A DNA stretch of 64,000 nucleotides, taken from the NCBI GenBank assembly GCA_031256825.1, contig JAIRPV010000015.1, forward strand, positions 62,001 through 126,000, read 5' to 3'. Origin of the DNA: Oscillospiraceae bacterium (GTDB lineage Bacteria > Bacillota > Clostridia > Oscillospirales > Acutalibacteraceae). The position numbers and the translations under genes were made by a program. The notes under the pieces were generated by a model, which was not told the DNA's origin, made no database searches, and saw only the letters and a program-made list of their open reading frames with translations. Shown here one piece after another: positions 41,799 to 51,711 of the stretch (its first letter is position 1; every line of letters begins with the position of its first letter).

Positions 41799-43010
41799 AT
41801 GCGCAAAAAAGACTTGTTGCGGGAACGCGAAGAGATGGGGCGGGAACTTGCCGCCCTGCGGCAAGAAAACTGGGAGCTGCGTTTGCAGCTGAGCGGGCGC
41901 CCGGAACCGCCGGTGCCGCCGCCCGAACCGCCGGAAGGGGAGGCGTCTGCCCCGCAGTTCAGCCGGTTCCCCGTCCTGCGGGGGATAGACGGGCGCCGCG
42001 CGCCTACGGAAGAGCCGCCAAACGAATCATCGGAAGAAACCGTGCAGCCGCTTACCCTGCGGCTGCTGGTTTCGCATTTGCGCTGCTATGCCGCGGCGCA
42101 CTTTGGTTTTTACGCCAAAAAAGAGCTGTTCGCGCACTTGTTGGGAGCCATGGCGGCCTGCGATGTTGTTGTTTTCCATAACGACAGCGCGGCGCGGCTG
42201 CCGAACATCGCCGCGGCGGCCTGGGGCAGCCCGGCGGCGCTGATTGCCGTGCAGCCCGGCTGGCGCGGCGGCAGCTTGTTGGGCATGCCCGATCCGGCCA
42301 CGCGGCTTTACCGCGAAACGCGGATGCTGCGCGCGCTCTACGAAGCGCATTACGAAACGAAGCCGTGCTTCGCTATATTGGACAATCTGACGGCCGCGCC
42401 CCCCGAGGAGTATCTGGCGGAGCTTTGGCAAGTTGCCCTGCAAGGCCCCGGCCCCGCGCGGCTGCTGCGCCTGGCGCGGGATGCCTGGCCCGGCGACCCT
42501 CTGCTGCTCCAAAACGGCGCGCTGGCCTACCCGGAGCATCTATGGCTGTTCGGGCTTGTGGACGATCCGCCGCTGCCCGCTTTGATGGCTGCGCCGCCCA
42601 TGCACCTTCATGTGCCGCAGGGCCTGCTCGAAGAAGCGTTCAACGCGCCCCGGCCCGGGGAACTGCTGGTTTCCGCGCGGGAGCTGCGCCGGCTGTTTGC
42701 GCAGGCGCGGCTGCCGGAAGATGACGCGCGGCTGTTCAGCCAAACGGCGGAATACCTTGCGGCGCATTGGAATGTGTCCATCGGCCCGCATGCGATGCGG
42801 CAGATGCGGCGGTTTTGCGCCGTGTGCCGCGCGTGCGGGCTTTCGGCCGAGGCCGCGATGGATGGGTTCTTTTTCCACCGCGCGCTGCGCTGCCTGGCGT
42901 CCGCCGACCCGGCGCTGGTTCGCTACGAAACCCCGGCGCTGCTGCGCTTTTTGGCGGAGCAGTTTGGCAAAAAAGCGCTCCCGCTGACGACCGAATGGCT
43001 GGAGAGGTAG
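41799..43010 (+). CDS. Hypothetical protein with N-terminal coiled coil
   Basis: 403 residues. The first ~35 residues form a charged coiled coil (RKKDLLREREEMGRELAALRQ), then a Pro/Glu-rich linker, then a soluble domain from about residue 80. The latter contains VVVFHNDSAARLPNIAAAAWG, PCFAILDNLTAAPPEEYLAELW and AMRQMRRFCAVCRACGLS-type segments (a possible metal-binding Cys pair plus lid-like helices). In layout it recalls the C-terminal part of AAA+ domains, but no Walker motif is visible and I do not recognise the family. No signal peptide or membrane helix. It is 21 bases after the ATPase gene and may be cotranscribed with it. Confidence 0.7.
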   Translation: MRKKDLLREREEMGRELAALRQENWELRLQLSGRPEPPVPPPEPPEGEASAPQFSRFPVLRGIDGRRAPTEEPPNESSEETVQPLTLRLLVSHLRCYAAAHFGFYAKKELFAHLLGAMAACDVVVFHNDSAARLPNIAAAAWGSPAALIAVQPGWRGGSLLGMPDPATRLYRETRMLRALYEAHYETKPCFAILDNLTAAPPEEYLAELWQVALQGPGPARLLRLARDAWPGDPLLLQNGALAYPEHLWLFGLVDDPPLPALMAAPPMHLHVPQGLLEEAFNAPRPGELLVSARELRRLFAQARLPEDDARLFSQTAEYLAAHWNVSIGPHAMRQMRRFCAVCRACGLSAEAAMDGFFFHRALRCLASADPALVRYETPALLRFLAEQFGKKALPLTTEWLER

Positions 43011-43040
43011 AGATTACAAAATGAAATGCCGCGCATACCC

Positions 43041-43069
43041 TTGACTTTGTCCGCAAAACACGCTATAAT
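43041..43069 (+). promoter_or_regulatory. Promoter of the Ldh-family dehydrogenase and malic enzyme genes
   Basis: TTGACT (43041-43046), 17-base spacer, TATAAT (43064-43069). Confidence 0.8.
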
Positions 43070-43112
43070 AGGGTTTGCCATCAAACATAACAGAAGAGGA
43101 GACAACTATCAT

Positions 43113-44222
43113 ATGGGAAAAAACATTGTTCCGTGGGAAACGATCAACGCTTTTGTGACCGACGCCTTCGCGGCGGTCGGCGTGCCGCGCGAAGACGCGG
43201 CTATCTGCGCCGACGTGCTTCTGGAATCCGACCGGCGCGGCATTGAGTCGCACGGCGTCAACCGCTTTAAGCCCATCTATATCGACCGCATTTGGGATGG
43301 GATTCAGCAGCCCGAGACGGTGTTCGAAATTGTCCGCGAAACCAAAACCACCGCTGTGGTGGATGGCCACGACGGCATGGGCCAGGTGATTGGATGCAAA
43401 TCCATGCAAATGGCAATCGACAAAGCCAAAGAATATGGCATGGGCATGGTGGCCGTGCGCAACAGCTGCCACTACGGCATCGCGGGTTACTACGCTTCAA
43501 TGGCGGCAAAAGCCGGCATGATCGGCATCACGGGCACGAACGCCAGGCCTTCGATTGCCCCCACCTTCGGCGTGGAAAACATGCTGGGCACGAACCCCCT
43601 GACCATCGGATTCCCGACGGACGAAGACTTTGATTTTGTGATTGACTGCGCAACGTCGATCACCCAGCGCGGCAAGCTGGAATACTATTCCCGGATTGGC
43701 AAGGATACCCCTGCCGGGCAGGTGATTGGCGTGGACGGCGAGGCAAAAACCGACACCAACGCGATTTTGAAGCAGCTCAACACCGGCGAAGCGGCTTTGG
43801 CGCCCCTGGGCGGCATTGGCGAAGAGCTGGCCGGCTATAAAGGCTACGGCTACGCTACGGTGGTTGAGGTGCTTTCGGCGGCGCTGCAACAGGGGCAATA
43901 TCTGAAAGCCCTGACGGGGATCTCCAACGGCAGCAAGGTGCCCTATCATCTTGGCCATTTTTTCATTGCCATTGATATTGAGGCCTTTTTGGGCCTGGAC
44001 GCCTTCAAGCAGACGGCGGGCAATATTATGCGCGCCCTGCGCGCTTCGCAAAAAGCCCCCGGGCAGGAACACATCTTTACGGCGGGCGAAAAAGAATGGA
44101 ATGTCTGGCTTTCCCGCAAAGATTCCGGCGTGCCCATCAACGAAGCGGTGCAGAAAGAGCTTTGCGCCGTGCGCGACAAATTGGGGCTGACGGCAAAGTA
44201 TACGTTCCCCTGGGAGGAATAA
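43113..44222 (+). CDS. Malate/L-lactate dehydrogenase family (Ldh_2) oxidoreductase
   Basis: 369 residues; the ATG at 43113 follows GAGGAG. The family pattern is clear: ADVLLESDRRGIESHGVNRF near the N-terminus (the ESHG block), VVDGHDGMGQVIGCKSM, VRNSCHYGIAGYYASMA with the catalytic His, NARPSIAPTFGVENMLGTNPL and GYKGYGYATVVEVLSAAL. These NAD(P)H-dependent enzymes (YlbC/ComC, ureidoglycolate or 2,3-diketogulonate reductase types) act on small 2-hydroxy acids. The malic enzyme gene next to it suggests malate or a related 2-hydroxy acid, but the exact substrate cannot be read. Confidence 0.9.
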   Translation: MGKNIVPWETINAFVTDAFAAVGVPREDAAICADVLLESDRRGIESHGVNRFKPIYIDRIWDGIQQPETVFEIVRETKTTAVVDGHDGMGQVIGCKSMQMAIDKAKEYGMGMVAVRNSCHYGIAGYYASMAAKAGMIGITGTNARPSIAPTFGVENMLGTNPLTIGFPTDEDFDFVIDCATSITQRGKLEYYSRIGKDTPAGQVIGVDGEAKTDTNAILKQLNTGEAALAPLGGIGEELAGYKGYGYATVVEVLSAALQQGQYLKALTGISNGSKVPYHLGHFFIAIDIEAFLGLDAFKQTAGNIMRALRASQKAPGQEHIFTAGEKEWNVWLSRKDSGVPINEAVQKELCAVRDKLGLTAKYTFPWEE

Positions 44223-44267
44223 GCCGCGGGCGGCAAGAATCTGCTAAACATCAATGGAGGTTTCCCT

Positions 44268-45437
44268 ATGGATTACGCGACCGAATCCCTGCGCCTGCAC
44301 TACGAATGGAAGGGCAAGCTGGAAATTGCCCCCCGCGCCCCGGCGGGCAACAAAGAGGAGCTTTCGCTGGCCTATACCCCCGGCGTGGCGCAGCCCTGCC
44401 TGGAAATTCAAAAGGACGTTGACAAATCCTACGAGCTGACCCGGCGCTGGAACACGGTAGCCGTCATCACCGACGGCACCGCCGTGCTGGGGCTGGGCGA
44501 TATCGGCCCGGAAGCGGGCATGCCCGTTATGGAGGGCAAGTGCGTGCTGTTCAAGGCGTTCGGCGGCGTGGATGCGCTGCCGCTTTGCGTGCGCAGCAAA
44601 GATGTGGACGAGATCGTCAACACCATTCGTTTGCTGCTGGGCAGTTTTGGCGGCGTCAATCTGGAAGATATCGCCGCCCCGCGCTGCTTTGAGATTGAGC
44701 GGCGGCTGAAAGAAATCAGCGACATTCCAATCTTCCATGACGATCAGCACGGCACGGCGATTGTTGTTGCTGCGGCGATCATCAACGGGCTGAACGTTGT
44801 GAAGAAGCAGCTGAGCGACTGTGTCGTCACCTTTTGCGGCGCGGGAGCCGCAGGCTGCGCCATCGCCAACCTGATCCTCCGGATGGGCGCAAAAGACGTT
44901 ATCATGGTTGACCGGCCCGGTATTCTTACGCCCGAAAACGCGCCCGACCCCGCCCGCGCGGACATGGCGGCGCGCACCAATAAGAGCCGCAAAACCGGTT
45001 CTTTGGCCGACGCGCTGCGCGGCGCGGATATTTTCGTGGGCGTTTCGGCCCCCGGGATTGTGACGCAAGAGATGATCCGCAGCATGAATCCGGGCGCTAT
45101 CGTTATGGCCATGGCCAACCCCGTGCCGGAAATCATGCCGGATCTGGCGAAGGCGGCGGGAGCCGTTGTTGTTGGCACGGGGCGCAGCGACTTCCCGAAC
45201 CAGATCAACAACGTGCTGGCGTTCCCCGGGATTTTCCGCGGGGCCCTTGATGTGCGCGCAAGCGACATCAACGAAGAAATGAAGATTGCCGCAGCGCACG
45301 CCCTGGCGGGACTGATTGCGGACGAAGAGCTTTCGGCGGACTATATCCTCCCCAAGGCCTTCGATCCGCGCGTGGGCGCGGCGGTGGCGGCGGCGGTTGC
45401 CCGGGCCGCGCGCGAAAGCGGCGTTGCGCGGATTTAG
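44268..45437 (+). CDS. Malic enzyme (oxaloacetate-decarboxylating malate dehydrogenase)
   Basis: 389 residues; GGAGG site before the ATG. Blocks SLAYTPGVAQPCLEI, AVLGLGDIGPEAGMPVMEGK, PIFHDDQHGTAIVVAAA (metal and substrate site), CGAGAAGCAIANLIL (NAD-binding glycines) and ALDVRASDINEEMKIAAA define the short bacterial malic enzymes. It oxidatively decarboxylates malate to pyruvate and CO2, giving NAD(P)H. It follows the Ldh_2 gene by 45 bases and is presumably read from the same promoter. Confidence 0.95.
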   Translation: MDYATESLRLHYEWKGKLEIAPRAPAGNKEELSLAYTPGVAQPCLEIQKDVDKSYELTRRWNTVAVITDGTAVLGLGDIGPEAGMPVMEGKCVLFKAFGGVDALPLCVRSKDVDEIVNTIRLLLGSFGGVNLEDIAAPRCFEIERRLKEISDIPIFHDDQHGTAIVVAAAIINGLNVVKKQLSDCVVTFCGAGAAGCAIANLILRMGAKDVIMVDRPGILTPENAPDPARADMAARTNKSRKTGSLADALRGADIFVGVSAPGIVTQEMIRSMNPGAIVMAMANPVPEIMPDLAKAAGAVVVGTGRSDFPNQINNVLAFPGIFRGALDVRASDINEEMKIAAAHALAGLIADEELSADYILPKAFDPRVGAAVAAAVARAARESGVARI

Positions 45438-45497
45438 GCTCAGCGGCGCAACGGAATAGCGCAATTCGATATTTTACATCGTAATAAGGATCAAAAA

Positions 45498-45531
45498 ATC
45501 TCCTTCTGTTATAATCTAACGGAAGGAGATT
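45498..45531. promoter_or_regulatory. Inverted repeat spanning the -10 and ribosome site of the HTH regulator
   Basis: A perfect 10-bp repeat AATCTCCTTC (45498-45507) / GAAGGAGATT (45522-45531) flanks TATAAT (45510-45515). The right arm includes the gene's own GGAAGGAG ribosome site. It may be an autoregulatory operator in DNA; as RNA, the left arm lies upstream of the predicted start site, so sequestration would need upstream initiation. Confidence 0.6.
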
Positions 45532-45537
45532 GGCAAT

Positions 45538-45789
45538 ATGGCGATTCGGATTATGCTGTCCAGAAAACTGGGCGAATTGCGTTGGACGCAGGCGGATTTG
45601 GCGAGAAAAACCGGCATCCGGCAAAACACAATCAACGATATGTATCATGAGCTTTGCGAGCGGGTGAACCTGGATCACCTGGATTTGATCTGCGAAGCGC
45701 TGGGCTGCGATTTATCGGAGCTGCTGGTGCGCGAACCCGGGGTCATACGCCGCGTCAAAAGCCGTTCCGGGAATCAGGGGAAGGAGTGA
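45538..45789 (+). CDS. XRE/Cro-type helix-turn-helix regulator
   Basis: 83 residues; GAAGGAG ribosome site. LSRKLGELRWTQADLARKTG, IRQNTINDMYHE and LDLICEALGCDLSELLV form the five-helix HTH_3/HTH_26 domain seen in small solitary regulators; little else is present. Its TATAAT box lies inside a perfect inverted repeat, suggesting self-repression. comEA starts six bases downstream, so the regulator may influence it. Confidence 0.88.
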   Translation: MAIRIMLSRKLGELRWTQADLARKTGIRQNTINDMYHELCERVNLDHLDLICEALGCDLSELLVREPGVIRRVKSRSGNQGKE

Positions 45790-45794
45790 GTGCG

Positions 45795-46406
45795 ATGGCT
45801 CCCGCCCCAAAGCGCGGCTTGCCCCGCAAGCGGCCCGAACTGTTGCTGGCTGCCACGGCCCTGTTGGGCGCTGCGGCAGCTTTGGTTGCGATTGGCGCTC
45901 ATCGCTTGCAGGCGGATGCGGCGGACGCGGCAGCCAGCCCCGCCTGGAGCGGCGCGCCAGAAACGACGGCGGCCACTAACCCGTTTGAGGAGCCGTCTGC
46001 GCCGCAAACCACCGGGGCAATCGCCTACACACAAACCACCGGGGCAATTGGCTACACACAGATTGTGGCCTATTATACAGACAGCGCCGGCGGGGTTGTG
46101 GTCATGTTCCCGGATGAAGGCATTCAGGTGGCCGCTTCGGTGATTTCCACAGACGCCGCCCAGCTGCCGCCAACCACCGTCCGGCAGCCAACCGCCGCCC
46201 CGCCGCAGGCGCAATACCCGGTCAACATCAACACAGCCGCGCAGGAGCAGCTGGAGACACTGCCGGGCATTGGCCCGGTGAAGGCACAGGCGATTTTGGC
46301 GTGGCGCGCGGCCAACGGGCGCTTTGCCGGCGCGGCGCAGCTGCTGGAAGTAAAAGGCATCGGCGAAAAAACGCTCGAGAAGCTGCTGCCCTACATCATC
46401 TTCTGA
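45795..46406 (+). CDS. ComEA-family helix-hairpin-helix DNA-binding protein
   Basis: 203 residues from the ATG at 45795 (AAGGAG). A signal-anchor helix (LLLAATALLGAAAALVAIGA) is followed by a Thr/Pro-rich linker with a repeat TTGAIAYTQ/TTGAIGYTQ. A SLBB-like short domain comes next, and then the C-terminal ComEA domain: PVNINTAAQEQLETLPGIGP and LLEVKGIGEKTLEKLLPYI. ComEA binds incoming DNA at the cell surface during transformation. comEC is not in the window, so competence cannot be concluded. It lies in a short operon with the HTH regulator. Confidence 0.9.
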   Translation: MAPAPKRGLPRKRPELLLAATALLGAAAALVAIGAHRLQADAADAAASPAWSGAPETTAATNPFEEPSAPQTTGAIAYTQTTGAIGYTQIVAYYTDSAGGVVVMFPDEGIQVAASVISTDAAQLPPTTVRQPTAAPPQAQYPVNINTAAQEQLETLPGIGPVKAQAILAWRAANGRFAGAAQLLEVKGIGEKTLEKLLPYIIF

Positions 46407-46420
46407 GAGGGACAAAACCC

Positions 46421-47419
46421 ATGAAAAAACTCGCCGCCTTCGCGCTCACGTTCGCGTTCGCCCTGTTCGATCTTGCCTATTACGCCACCTACAAAATCAA
46501 CCCGCCACCGAAAGAAAGCTTCCGGCCCAATGTTGCGCCGCCGGATCTTTCCCGGGCGTTTGCCGATCAACAGGCGGCGCTGGCCGCGGGCGGCGGCTGG
46601 TATGTGACCATGGACGAGGACTTTGACGGCAGCACGCTGCCGGAACCCTGGGTTCCATCGCCCCACGGCCTGCGCAATCAGGAATACTGGTGCGACAATA
46701 TGCTGTGCCAGCCCAGCGGCGGCACGGTTAAAATTCTTGCCGCAAAGCGCAGCGATAATGTATGTGACATTTGCCCGAAGGAGGGGGAATTTACCTCGGG
46801 CATTGAAACCCGGAAGATGGCGGGCGGCAAAAGCGTGCCCACCTTTGAGCAAGCCTTTGGCTACTATGAGTGCCGCGTCAGGATCCCCAAACATACCGGG
46901 CTTTGGTCGGCCTTTTGGCTTCAGGCCAACTCGCAGGGCAGGCTGGGCGCGCACGGCAAAGACGGCACGGAGATCGACATTTATGAATCGGCCTTTCTCT
47001 ACGAAAACCCAAACATGACCGGCAACGCGCTGCTCTGGGATGGCTACGATAACGACTGGAACCGCGTAGCAGATTGCCGCACGGTGACCGACAGCAGCCT
47101 CTACGAGGGCTGGCACACCTATGGTCTGCTCTGGACGCCGCAGTCGTATACTTTTTTTGTGGACGGCAAAGCCACCTGGCAGACCAACGCGGGCGGTGTT
47201 TCGCGCGTGCCGTCGTTCGTGCGGCTGACCGTCGAAATCCGCCGCGGCGAAACCGGCCCCTACGGCATGCGCCTGGGGGAATTCACCAACACAAACGAAA
47301 ATCCCGCCGTGTTTGAAATTGACTATGTAAAAATCTGGCAGAACACGGCTTACTTGAAGGCCATCCGTTCACCGGAAGATTTTTGGGCGCTGAAGACGCC
47401 GTTTTGGAGGAAGAAATGA
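46421..47419 (+). CDS. Secreted glycoside hydrolase family 16 (beta-glucanase/lichenase-like)
   Basis: 332 residues; ATG at 46421 after GAGAGGG. A signal peptide (MKKLAAFALTFAFALFDLAYY) leads to a GH16 jelly roll: TMDEDFDGSTLPEPW, ETRKMAGG, FGYYECRVRIPKHTGLWSAFWL and the catalytic loop GTEIDIYES (ExDxxE, with nucleophile and acid/base Glu). WHTYGLLWTPQSYTFFVDG follows. It should hydrolyse beta-1,3/1,4-glucans or related polysaccharides outside the cell. Its stop overlaps the start of the kinase remnant (ATGA). Confidence 0.9.
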   Translation: MKKLAAFALTFAFALFDLAYYATYKINPPPKESFRPNVAPPDLSRAFADQQAALAAGGGWYVTMDEDFDGSTLPEPWVPSPHGLRNQEYWCDNMLCQPSGGTVKILAAKRSDNVCDICPKEGEFTSGIETRKMAGGKSVPTFEQAFGYYECRVRIPKHTGLWSAFWLQANSQGRLGAHGKDGTEIDIYESAFLYENPNMTGNALLWDGYDNDWNRVADCRTVTDSSLYEGWHTYGLLWTPQSYTFFVDGKATWQTNAGGVSRVPSFVRLTVEIRRGETGPYGMRLGEFTNTNENPAVFEIDYVKIWQNTAYLKAIRSPEDFWALKTPFWRKK

Positions 47420-47786
47420 AGCTTGTCATCATCGTGGGGCCGCAGGCCGTTGGCAAGATGACCGTTGGACAGGAGCTTGCGAAGGCGACAGATCTGAAAT
47501 TGTTCCGCTCGAGGAGCGCCTGCGCCGCAACCGCACAGAAAACCGTCTGCTGCACAAACCCAGCAAGCGGGATCTGGACTGGTCTGACCAGGATTTGCGC
47601 AACAGCGCGCAGCGGCACCGCCTTGCTTCCGAACCAAAAGAACTGGAGGGCGGCGTTGTGCCCGAAGGGCATTATTTGCGCGTTGACAACACAAATCTGC
47701 CCGCCGCAGCCGTGGCGCTGATGATAAAAGAGAGCTTTGGGTTTATAAAACAGGATGAACCGCTACGAAATGAATCGACCGCTTAA
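47416..47786 (+). pseudogene. P-loop kinase/AAA-type protein gene with internal deletion
   Basis: The start reads KLVIIVGPQAVGKMTVGQELAKATDLKLF: a Walker A (GPQAVGKMT) and first helix typical of shikimate-kinase-like nucleotide kinases. At about 47500 the frame shifts and continues directly with LEERLRRNRTENRLLHKPSKRD (cited here up to the first 20: LEERLRRNRTENRLLHKPSK), then EGGVVPEGHYLRVDNTNLPA, a C-terminal part of the same family. The middle (~70-90 residues with the lid and substrate site) is missing, so this is an internal deletion that also shifted the frame. The product is not functional. Its end overlaps the start of the PLP enzyme gene. Confidence 0.8.
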
Positions 47787-48912
47787 CCAGGCCCTGCAAT
47801 CCCTGCCGCCGATTCCCTTCCATATGCCCGGCCACAAGCGCAACCTTGCCCTGCTGGGCGATGATTTGCCCTGGGCCGCCGACGCGACGGAAATTGCCGG
47901 CCTGGATCATCTGCAACAACCAACCGGCGTGCTGCGCGGGCTTGCGCAGCGCGCGGCTGTGTTATGGGGCAGCCGCGCGGCGTATCTGAGCGTCAACGGC
48001 AGCACCGGGGCAATTTTGGCGGGCGTGCGCGCTTTGGCCCCGCCGGGCGGCGAAGCAATCATTGCCCGCAACTGCCACATGTCTGTTTGGCACGCGGCGG
48101 AACTTTGCGGGCTGCGGCTCGTTGTTCTGGAGCCGGAATGGCTGCCCGCCTGGGGGATATATGGCGCCGTTGCGCAGGAAGCGCTGGACCGCGCCCTTGC
48201 GGAGCACCCGGGCGCCGCGCTCTGCGTGATCACCAGCCCAACGTATGAAGGGGTGGTCAGCCGCCTCCGGTGCCCCATTCCGCTGTTTGTTGACGCGGCG
48301 CACGGGGCGCACCTGCCGTTGCCCGTCTGCGATCTTGTGACCATCAGCACGCACAAAACGCTGCCGGCGCTGACGCAGACGGCGCTGCTGCATGTGATGT
48401 CAGACCGCGTGGATTTGCCCCGGCTGGAGCACCAGCTGCGCGTATTTCAGTCCAGCAGCCCCTCGTATGTGCTGATGGCCTCTGTGGAACGCTGCGTGGC
48501 GCTGCTGGAAGAGCGGCGCGAGGCGCTGTTTGCCGCATGGCGGCGGCGCTTGGAGGCGGTGGGTTCCCATGCGGGGCAGTGGCGCAATTTGCGGCTTTTT
48601 TTGCCGGATGATCGCTCCAAACTGCTCGTTCAAACGCACTTTGACCATGCAGACGAAGCGCTGCGCGCGCGCGGCATAGAGCCGGAATACACGCAGGGGC
48701 GCAATCTTTTGTTCCTGACATCCCCCTGCGACACGGACGACATGATGCGGCGGCTCATCGAAGCGCTGGATGAGATAGACCGCCGCCCCCCGGGGCTTCC
48801 GCTGCCGCCTTTCCCCCGCCCGCCCATGCTTTCCGCGAGCGATTTCCCGCTTTCCGCCGAATATATCCCTTGCCCGCCGGGCATTCCGCTGATGCGGGCG
48901 CAGGAAGGGTAG
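47755..48912 (+). CDS. Orn/Lys/Arg decarboxylase-family PLP enzyme (YaaO/SpeA-like)
   Basis: 385 residues, short for the family (~480), but the core is complete. FHMPGHKRN opens the fold, TEIAGLDHLQQPTGVL follows, SVNGSTGAILAGVRAL is the phosphate-binding region, and VTISTHKTLPALTQTA holds the PLP lysine. The C-terminal domain ends early. It is a probable amino-acid (arginine or lysine) decarboxylase; the substrate is not predictable. The start at 47755 is inside the kinase remnant, with only CAGG upstream; ATG 47770 is an alternative. Confidence 0.85.
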   Translation: MNRYEMNRPLNQALQSLPPIPFHMPGHKRNLALLGDDLPWAADATEIAGLDHLQQPTGVLRGLAQRAAVLWGSRAAYLSVNGSTGAILAGVRALAPPGGEAIIARNCHMSVWHAAELCGLRLVVLEPEWLPAWGIYGAVAQEALDRALAEHPGAALCVITSPTYEGVVSRLRCPIPLFVDAAHGAHLPLPVCDLVTISTHKTLPALTQTALLHVMSDRVDLPRLEHQLRVFQSSSPSYVLMASVERCVALLEERREALFAAWRRRLEAVGSHAGQWRNLRLFLPDDRSKLLVQTHFDHADEALRARGIEPEYTQGRNLLFLTSPCDTDDMMRRLIEALDEIDRRPPGLPLPPFPRPPMLSASDFPLSAEYIPCPPGIPLMRAQEG

Positions 48913-48985
48913 CGGCGCGCGCAAGCTTTTGCCCCACGGCTAGATGAATAGGTAGTAGAGGTAGTATGGATAGAAAGGACAGGGC

Positions 48986-50305
48986 ATGCCTGCAAAAATC
49001 ACAAGCATTATCCCCAAAAGCCCCGCCGCAAAAACGCGCATCGCGCCGGGCGATCTTCTGGTGTCCCTGAACGGGCACGAGATCAACGATGTGTTGGATT
49101 ATCGGTTTTACGCCGCCGAAAGCAGGCTCTTGCTGTCGCTGCTGCGGCCCGGCGGCGGGGCGTATGCCGTGCGTTTGCGCAAGGGGGAATACGACGACAT
49201 TGGCTTGGAATTTGCCGACGGGCTGATGGACGGCCAGCGGCGCTGCCGGAACCGGTGCGTGTTTTGCTTTATTGATCAGCTGCCGCAGGGGCTGCGCGAA
49301 AGCCTTTATTTTAAGGATGACGACGCGCGGCTGGGCTTTTTGTTCGGCAATTATATCACGCTGACAAACCTGACGGACAGAGAAGCGCGGCGGATCGTCG
49401 AAATGCGGCTAAGCCCCGTCAATGTGTCGGTGCACACGATGGATCCGGCGCTGCGCTGCCGGCTGATGGGCAACCCGCAGGCAGGGGAAAGCCTGCGCTT
49501 TTTGGAGCAGTTCGCCCGGGCCGGGCTGGATCTGAATATTCAGCTGGTCTTGTGCCCGGGCTGGAACGACGGCGAAGCGCTGCGGCACTCCCTGCGGGAG
49601 CTGCAAAAGCTGCCGACCATCCGGAGCGTTGCCGCCGTTCCCGTGGGGCTAACAAAATATCGCGATCACCTGGCGCAGCTGCGGCCTTTCAGCAAAGAAG
49701 AAGCGGCGGCTGTGGTGGATACTTTTGATGAATTCCGCCAAGCGCGGCACGCCGATTGTTTGGCGGGGGAAAGCGGGGCCGAGCTTTGCGCCTCGGATGA
49801 ATTTTTTTTGCTGGCAGGGCGGCCCATGCCCGGCCCGGATTACTATGGCGAATACCGGCAGCTGGAAAACGGCGTGGGGCTTTGGGCTTCGCTGAAGGCG
49901 GACATGGAAAGCATTTTCCTCTGCGAAGACATGCTGACAGAGCCGCCCGCCCCCTGCTCCCTTGCCACAGGCGAAGCCGCCGCGCCGCTGCTGCAACTTT
50001 TCGTTGACGAATGGCGAAAAATATGGCATAATAGTAATATTCAGGTGCATTGCGTCCGCAACGATTTTTTTGGGGAACACATTACGGTTGCGGGCCTGTT
50101 AACCGGGCGGGACGTTATCGCCCAGCTGCGCGGAAAAAACCTGGGCGAAACGCTCTTCTTGCCGGCGGTTTGCCTGAACGCCGACGGCCTGACGCTGGAC
50201 GGCCTGACGCTCCAGGAGATTTCGCAGGCGCTGGGCGTGCCGGTGAAGGCCGTCAAAAACGACGCGGAGGCGATGGTGGCTCAGATCATAGGAGGGACGC
50301 CGTAA
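48986..50305 (+). CDS. DUF512/PDZ radical-SAM-like iron-sulphur protein
   Basis: 439 residues. N-terminal PDZ-like domain (ITSIIPKSPAAKTRIAPGD, LLVSLNGHEI). Then CRNRCVFCFIDQLP with a C-x3-C-x2-C radical-SAM-type cluster motif, the barrel region FGNYITLTNLTDRE and MRLSPVNVSVHTMDP, and a C-terminal DUF512 domain. The group is conserved in Clostridia and usually lies next to der, as here (der starts 72 bases downstream). The function is unknown. Start: ATG 48986, after AGAAAGGAC. Confidence 0.93.
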   Translation: MPAKITSIIPKSPAAKTRIAPGDLLVSLNGHEINDVLDYRFYAAESRLLLSLLRPGGGAYAVRLRKGEYDDIGLEFADGLMDGQRRCRNRCVFCFIDQLPQGLRESLYFKDDDARLGFLFGNYITLTNLTDREARRIVEMRLSPVNVSVHTMDPALRCRLMGNPQAGESLRFLEQFARAGLDLNIQLVLCPGWNDGEALRHSLRELQKLPTIRSVAAVPVGLTKYRDHLAQLRPFSKEEAAAVVDTFDEFRQARHADCLAGESGAELCASDEFFLLAGRPMPGPDYYGEYRQLENGVGLWASLKADMESIFLCEDMLTEPPAPCSLATGEAAAPLLQLFVDEWRKIWHNSNIQVHCVRNDFFGEHITVAGLLTGRDVIAQLRGKNLGETLFLPAVCLNADGLTLDGLTLQEISQALGVPVKAVKNDAEAMVAQIIGGTP

Positions 50306-50325
50306 CGGGCGCTTGTTGGTGCGCC

Positions 50326-50347
50326 AAGGAGCGGCTGGATCACCTCC
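50326..50347 (+). other. Fragment identical to the 3' end of 16S rRNA
   Basis: AAGGAGCGGCTGGATCACCTCC contains GCGGCTGGATCACCTCC, the universally conserved 3' tail of 16S rRNA including the anti-Shine-Dalgarno CACCTCC. It lies in the gap between the DUF512 gene and der. No other 16S sequence is around it. It could pair with the GAAGGAG ribosome site of der 20 bases downstream, or fold on itself through GGAG/CTCC. Confidence 0.8.
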
Positions 50348-50377
50348 CAAAAATCTTCAAAAAGCGAAGGAGACTTC

Positions 50378-51703
<1,326 letters not shown>

Positions 51704-51711
51704 CCGGCCGT

